Origin: Microcella alkalica
Lineage (GTDB): Bacteria; Actinomycetota; Actinomycetes; Actinomycetales; Microbacteriaceae
Assembly (NCBI RefSeq): GCF_014137945.1
Contig: NZ_JACGWX010000006.1
Span: forward strand, 1 to 64,000
Reading direction: 5' to 3'
DNA: 64,000 nucleotides
Positions 61,681 through 64,000 of this stretch are shown piece after piece. The first letter of the stretch is position 1. Each line of letters begins with the position of its first letter. Position numbers and translations under genes: made by a program. The notes below the pieces were generated by a model, which worked only from the letters and a program-made list of their open reading frames with translations, was not told the DNA's origin and ran no database searches.

Positions 61681-62079
61681 TCAGGCGGGCAGCAGCGTGA
61701 GTATGCCCGCTAGGCCTACGAGGGCCGGCGCGCCCTGGACGAGGGAGCCGGCCCGCAATCGCGGCGCCGAGATCGCGAGCGCGAGAGCGGCCACGACCAT
61801 GACGGCGAGGGCGCACGCGGCGATGCCGATGCCGAGCGCGAGCTCGCCGCTCCATGCCAGGGCGATGCCGATGATCACGGCGATCGCGAGCGCGAGGTTG
61901 TAGACGCCCTGGTTGGCGGCGAAGAGTCGTAGCGGGCGCGAGTCGTCCTCGGCGCGCACTCCGAACATCCGCCGGACCCGCGGCCGCGAGAACGCCAGCG
62001 ATTCGAGCGCGAAGAAGCCGACGTGCAGGGCGGCAGCGAGCACCGCCGCGACGAGTCCGGCGGTGCCGAAGGGGGTCAT
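61681..62079 (-). CDS. DUF1304 membrane protein
   Basis: The 132-residue protein has four transmembrane helices and the DUF1304 pattern: HVGFFALESLAFSRPRVRRMFGV and LFAANQGVYNLALA. No function is established. It lies 10 bases downstream of pfkA on the same strand and is convergent with hemD. Confidence 0.85.
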   Translation of the reverse strand: MTPFGTAGLVAAVLAAALHVGFFALESLAFSRPRVRRMFGVRAEDDSRPLRLFAANQGVYNLALAIAVIIGIALAWSGELALGIGIAACALAVMVVAALALAISAPRLRAGSLVQGAPALVGLAGILTLLPA

Positions 62080-62089
62080 GCCCGCGAGG

Positions 62090-63115
62090 CTAGCCGAAGA
62101 GCAGCGCGGCCTCGTCGTAGCGCGACTGCGGCACGGTCTTGAGCTTCCCGAGCGCCTCCGCGAACGGTACGTGCACGATCTCGGTGCCGCGGAGGGCGAC
62201 CATGCGACCCCAGTGCTGCTCGTTCACGGCGCTGATCGACGCCATGCCAAGCCGGGTCGCGAGCACGCGGTCGAACGCGCTCGGCGTGCCGCCGCGCTGG
62301 ATGTGACCGAGCGTCGTAGCGCGGGTCTCGATGCCCGTGCGCTCCTCGATGAGCGGGGCGATGCGCTCGCCGATTCCGCCGAGGCGCGGGCGGCCGAACG
62401 CGTCGAGGCCGCGCTCGGAGTGCGGCTCGTCGTCCTCGGGGAGCGTGAAGCCCTCGGCGACGACGACGAGGGGCGCGCGGCCGCGGTCGTAGGCGCTCTG
62501 CACCCACTCGGCGACCTGGTCGAGGGTCGTCTTCTGCTCGGGGATCAGGATCGCATGGGCACCCGCGGCCATGCCCGAGTGCAGGGCGATCCAGCCGACG
62601 TGGCGGCCCATGACCTCGGCGACCATGCAGCGGTTGTGGGCGTCGCCGGTGGTGCGCAGGCGGTCCATGGCCTCGGTCGCGATGCCGACGGCCGTGTCGA
62701 AGCCGAAGGTGTAGTCGGTGGCGTCGAGGTCGTTGTCGACCGTCTTGGGCACGCCCACGATCTTGACCCCCGCATCCGTCAGCCGCTTCGCGGCCGCGAG
62801 GGTGCCCTCGCCGCCGATCGCGATGAGAGCGTCGAGGCCGTTCTCGGCCATGACCTCATTGATGCGGTCGACGCCGCCGCGGCCCTCGAACGGATTCGTG
62901 CGGCTCGTGCCGAGGATCGTGCCGCCCTGCTTGCTGATGCCCTTGACCTCGTGGCGCGAGAGGGGGAGGGTGTCGTTCTCGACGAGGCCCTTCCAGCCGT
63001 CCTTGAAGCCGACGAACTCGTGCGTGTGCACGGTCGTCCCGGTCAGCACCGCGCCGCGGATGACGGCGTTGAGTCCGGGAGCGTCGCCGCCGGAGGTCAG
63101 CATTCCAATGCGCAT
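62090..63115 (-). CDS. pfkA: 6-phosphofructokinase, actinobacterial mixed-type
   Basis: The 341-residue enzyme phosphorylates fructose 6-phosphate. MRIGMLTSGGDAPGLNAVIRG opens it, IGGEGTLAAA and PKTVDNDLDATDYTFGFDTA hold the donor- and catalysis-site residues, and MGRHVGWIAL and HIQRGGTPSAFDR follow. The combination of Gly in GGEGT with Lys in PKTVDND is that of group III actinobacterial PFKs, in which both ATP- and pyrophosphate-dependent members exist; the donor cannot be told here. ATG 63115 matches the family start. Confidence 0.95.
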   Translation of the reverse strand: MRIGMLTSGGDAPGLNAVIRGAVLTGTTVHTHEFVGFKDGWKGLVENDTLPLSRHEVKGISKQGGTILGTSRTNPFEGRGGVDRINEVMAENGLDALIAIGGEGTLAAAKRLTDAGVKIVGVPKTVDNDLDATDYTFGFDTAVGIATEAMDRLRTTGDAHNRCMVAEVMGRHVGWIALHSGMAAGAHAILIPEQKTTLDQVAEWVQSAYDRGRAPLVVVAEGFTLPEDDEPHSERGLDAFGRPRLGGIGERIAPLIEERTGIETRATTLGHIQRGGTPSAFDRVLATRLGMASISAVNEQHWGRMVALRGTEIVHVPFAEALGKLKTVPQSRYDEAALLFG

Positions 63116-63264
63116 GGGTTCTATCTAAGTGCGTCAGTGGGTCGCGTGCGAAAACGAGCACGGGCCGACAGCCTCTGTCGCGATGAGCGGATGCCCCGCT
63201 AGGGTTCGCGCTGAGGGAGCCTCAGCGCTCCGGCCCGCGACCCCGCCTGCGACAGGAGACGAGC

Positions 63265-63717
63265 ATGACCGACCCCACGAACCCCGGCACTCCCGAATCG
63301 ACGAACCCTGGGCCGACGAACCCTGGGCCGACGAACCCTGCGCCGACTGACCCCGCGTCGTACCCGCCGGCGCCGCCCGCGCCCGCCGCGGCCCCGTACT
63401 CGACGCCCGGCGCCGCGACCGACGAGGACCCGGGGCGCATGCTCGGCATCGTCGCGCTCATCCTCGCCTTCCTCGTGCAGATCGCCGGTCTCATCGTCGG
63501 CATCATCGCGCGCAAGAAGTCGAAGGAGGCCGGCTACTCCAACGGCTTCGCGACCGCCGCGATCTGGATCAGCATCGTGCTCATGGTCCTCGGCCTCCTC
63601 CTCGCGATCGCGCTCATCGCGGGCGGCGCGGCGCTCTTCAGCGGCATCACCGAGACGTGCACTGAGCTCGGCTCCGGCACGTTCGAGGTCGATGGCGTCA
63701 CGTACGAGTGCCCGTAA
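63265..63717 (+). CDS. Small DUF4190-like membrane protein with Pro-rich repeat N terminus
   Basis: The 150-residue protein starts with a disordered Asn/Pro/Thr-rich part made of short tandem repeats (GPTNP units, 15 bp period at about 63311-63349). Two transmembrane helices follow: GIVALILAFLVQIAGLIVGIIA, then AIWISIVLMVLGLLLAIALIAGGAALF. A short C-terminal tail with two Cys ends it. It resembles DUF4190-type proteins; no function is known. An AGGAG site lies upstream of the ATG. Confidence 0.78.
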   Translation: MTDPTNPGTPESTNPGPTNPGPTNPAPTDPASYPPAPPAPAAAPYSTPGAATDEDPGRMLGIVALILAFLVQIAGLIVGIIARKKSKEAGYSNGFATAAIWISIVLMVLGLLLAIALIAGGAALFSGITETCTELGSGTFEVDGVTYECP

Positions 63718-63771
63718 GGCTCTCTGACCTTCGGGGGCGGCGGGGCGCATCGCGCGCTCAGCCGCCCCCGC

Positions 63772-63777
63772 TAGTTT
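63772..63777 (+). promoter_or_regulatory. -10 of the AlkA-like gene (leaderless)
   Basis: TAGTTT ends 7 bases before the ATG at 63785. Confidence 0.45.
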
Positions 63778-63784
63778 TCGCTCC

Positions 63785-64000
63785 ATGACCGCGGCCCCCG
63801 ACGCGACCGGCCTCTACGCGCCGGGCCGCCCGGTCGACCTGCGGCAGACGCTCTTCCCGCTGCGCCGCGGCCACGCCGACCCGACCCTCCAATGGACGCC
63901 CGACGGCGCCGCCTGGCGCACCCAGCGCACTCCCGAGGGCATCGCTCTGATCCGGATGCTCGCCCGCCGCTCGACCGCGCCCGACGGCGCCGGCCCAGAG
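63785..64000 (+). CDS. DNA-3-methyladenine glycosylase 2 (AlkA-like), N-terminal part
   Basis: Seventy-two codons are present before the window ends. The N-terminal pattern (YAPGRPVDLRQTLFPLRRGHADPTLQW...AWRTQRTPEGIALIRM) resembles the start of actinobacterial AlkA-like glycosylases, whose helix-hairpin-helix catalytic domain would follow beyond the edge. The assignment rests on this N-terminal pattern alone. Confidence 0.6.
   Translation, partial: MTAAPDATGLYAPGRPVDLRQTLFPLRRGHADPTLQWTPDGAAWRTQRTPEGIALIRMLARRSTAPDGAGPE

Overview
The window is GC-rich (roughly 70% by eye), dense with genes and rich in GTG starts and 1- or 4-base ATGA/GTGA overlaps. It carries hallmark actinobacterial blocks: the pknB-pknA-pbpA-rodA-pstP-fhaB-fhaA envelope/division cluster ending in tRNA-Leu, NucS, DtxR/IdeR-type iron boxes, and a coproporphyrin-type heme pathway. 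An LAxTG-type wall-sorting signal, FAD-type CrtY with Blh, and gene order point to a member of the Microbacteriaceae. The genus cannot be fixed from the sequence.

Layout. 0-9.6 kb: the end of a trpG/pabA-like gene, then the Ser/Thr kinase, phosphatase and FHA cell-wall cluster on the minus strand, then tRNA-Leu(CAG) with a terminator. 9.6-12.9 kb: YaeQ, GNAT, then an XRE-cupin regulator / PaiB-like / EamA exporter operon. 12.8-15.2 kb: blh and crtY (beta-carotene and retinal). 15.3-18.8 kb: copper island (metallochaperone, DUF305 lipoprotein, CopA) with two identical-architecture CsoR-type operators. 19-25.5 kb: GMC oxidoreductase with an aldehyde dehydrogenase relative, and divergently a type III PKS / methyltransferase / FAD-hydroxylase operon resembling srsABC phenolic-lipid clusters. 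25.7-39.1 kb: HAD phosphatase, NucS, SDR, MFS/LacI pair, CsbD, Ktr-type K+ uptake, MATE, ArsR-MFS pair, M13 peptidase with a class-A serine hydrolase. 39.5-44.0 kb: a 1489-residue wall-anchored repeat protein with freshly amplified tandem repeats. 44.6-53.8 kb: hemA divergent from hemE-hemY-hemQ-hemH-hemC-hemB-hemL. 54.2-59.5 kb: iron-box-controlled siderophore uptake and reduction. 59.7-64 kb: a small membrane/stress operon, the displaced hemD, DUF1304, pfkA, a small membrane protein and the start of an AlkA-like glycosylase.

How it works together. Heme synthesis (44-53 kb plus hemD at 60.8 kb) surrounds an iron-siderophore uptake block. The lycopene cyclase and Blh would yield beta-carotene then retinal, implying a rhodopsin elsewhere in the genome. 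Copper export and copper-binding proteins are co-controlled by paired operators.

The most unusual signals are not genes. There are two families of fixed-length palindromic elements, 92 bp and 85 bp, with two copies each. They share an arm core (CCRAATGNAGG), and one copy lies inside the translated 5' end of a siderophore permease gene. About ten genes also show a -10 element 6-8 nt before the start codon, predicting leaderless mRNAs, several with a regulator palindrome laid directly over the -10 or start codon.
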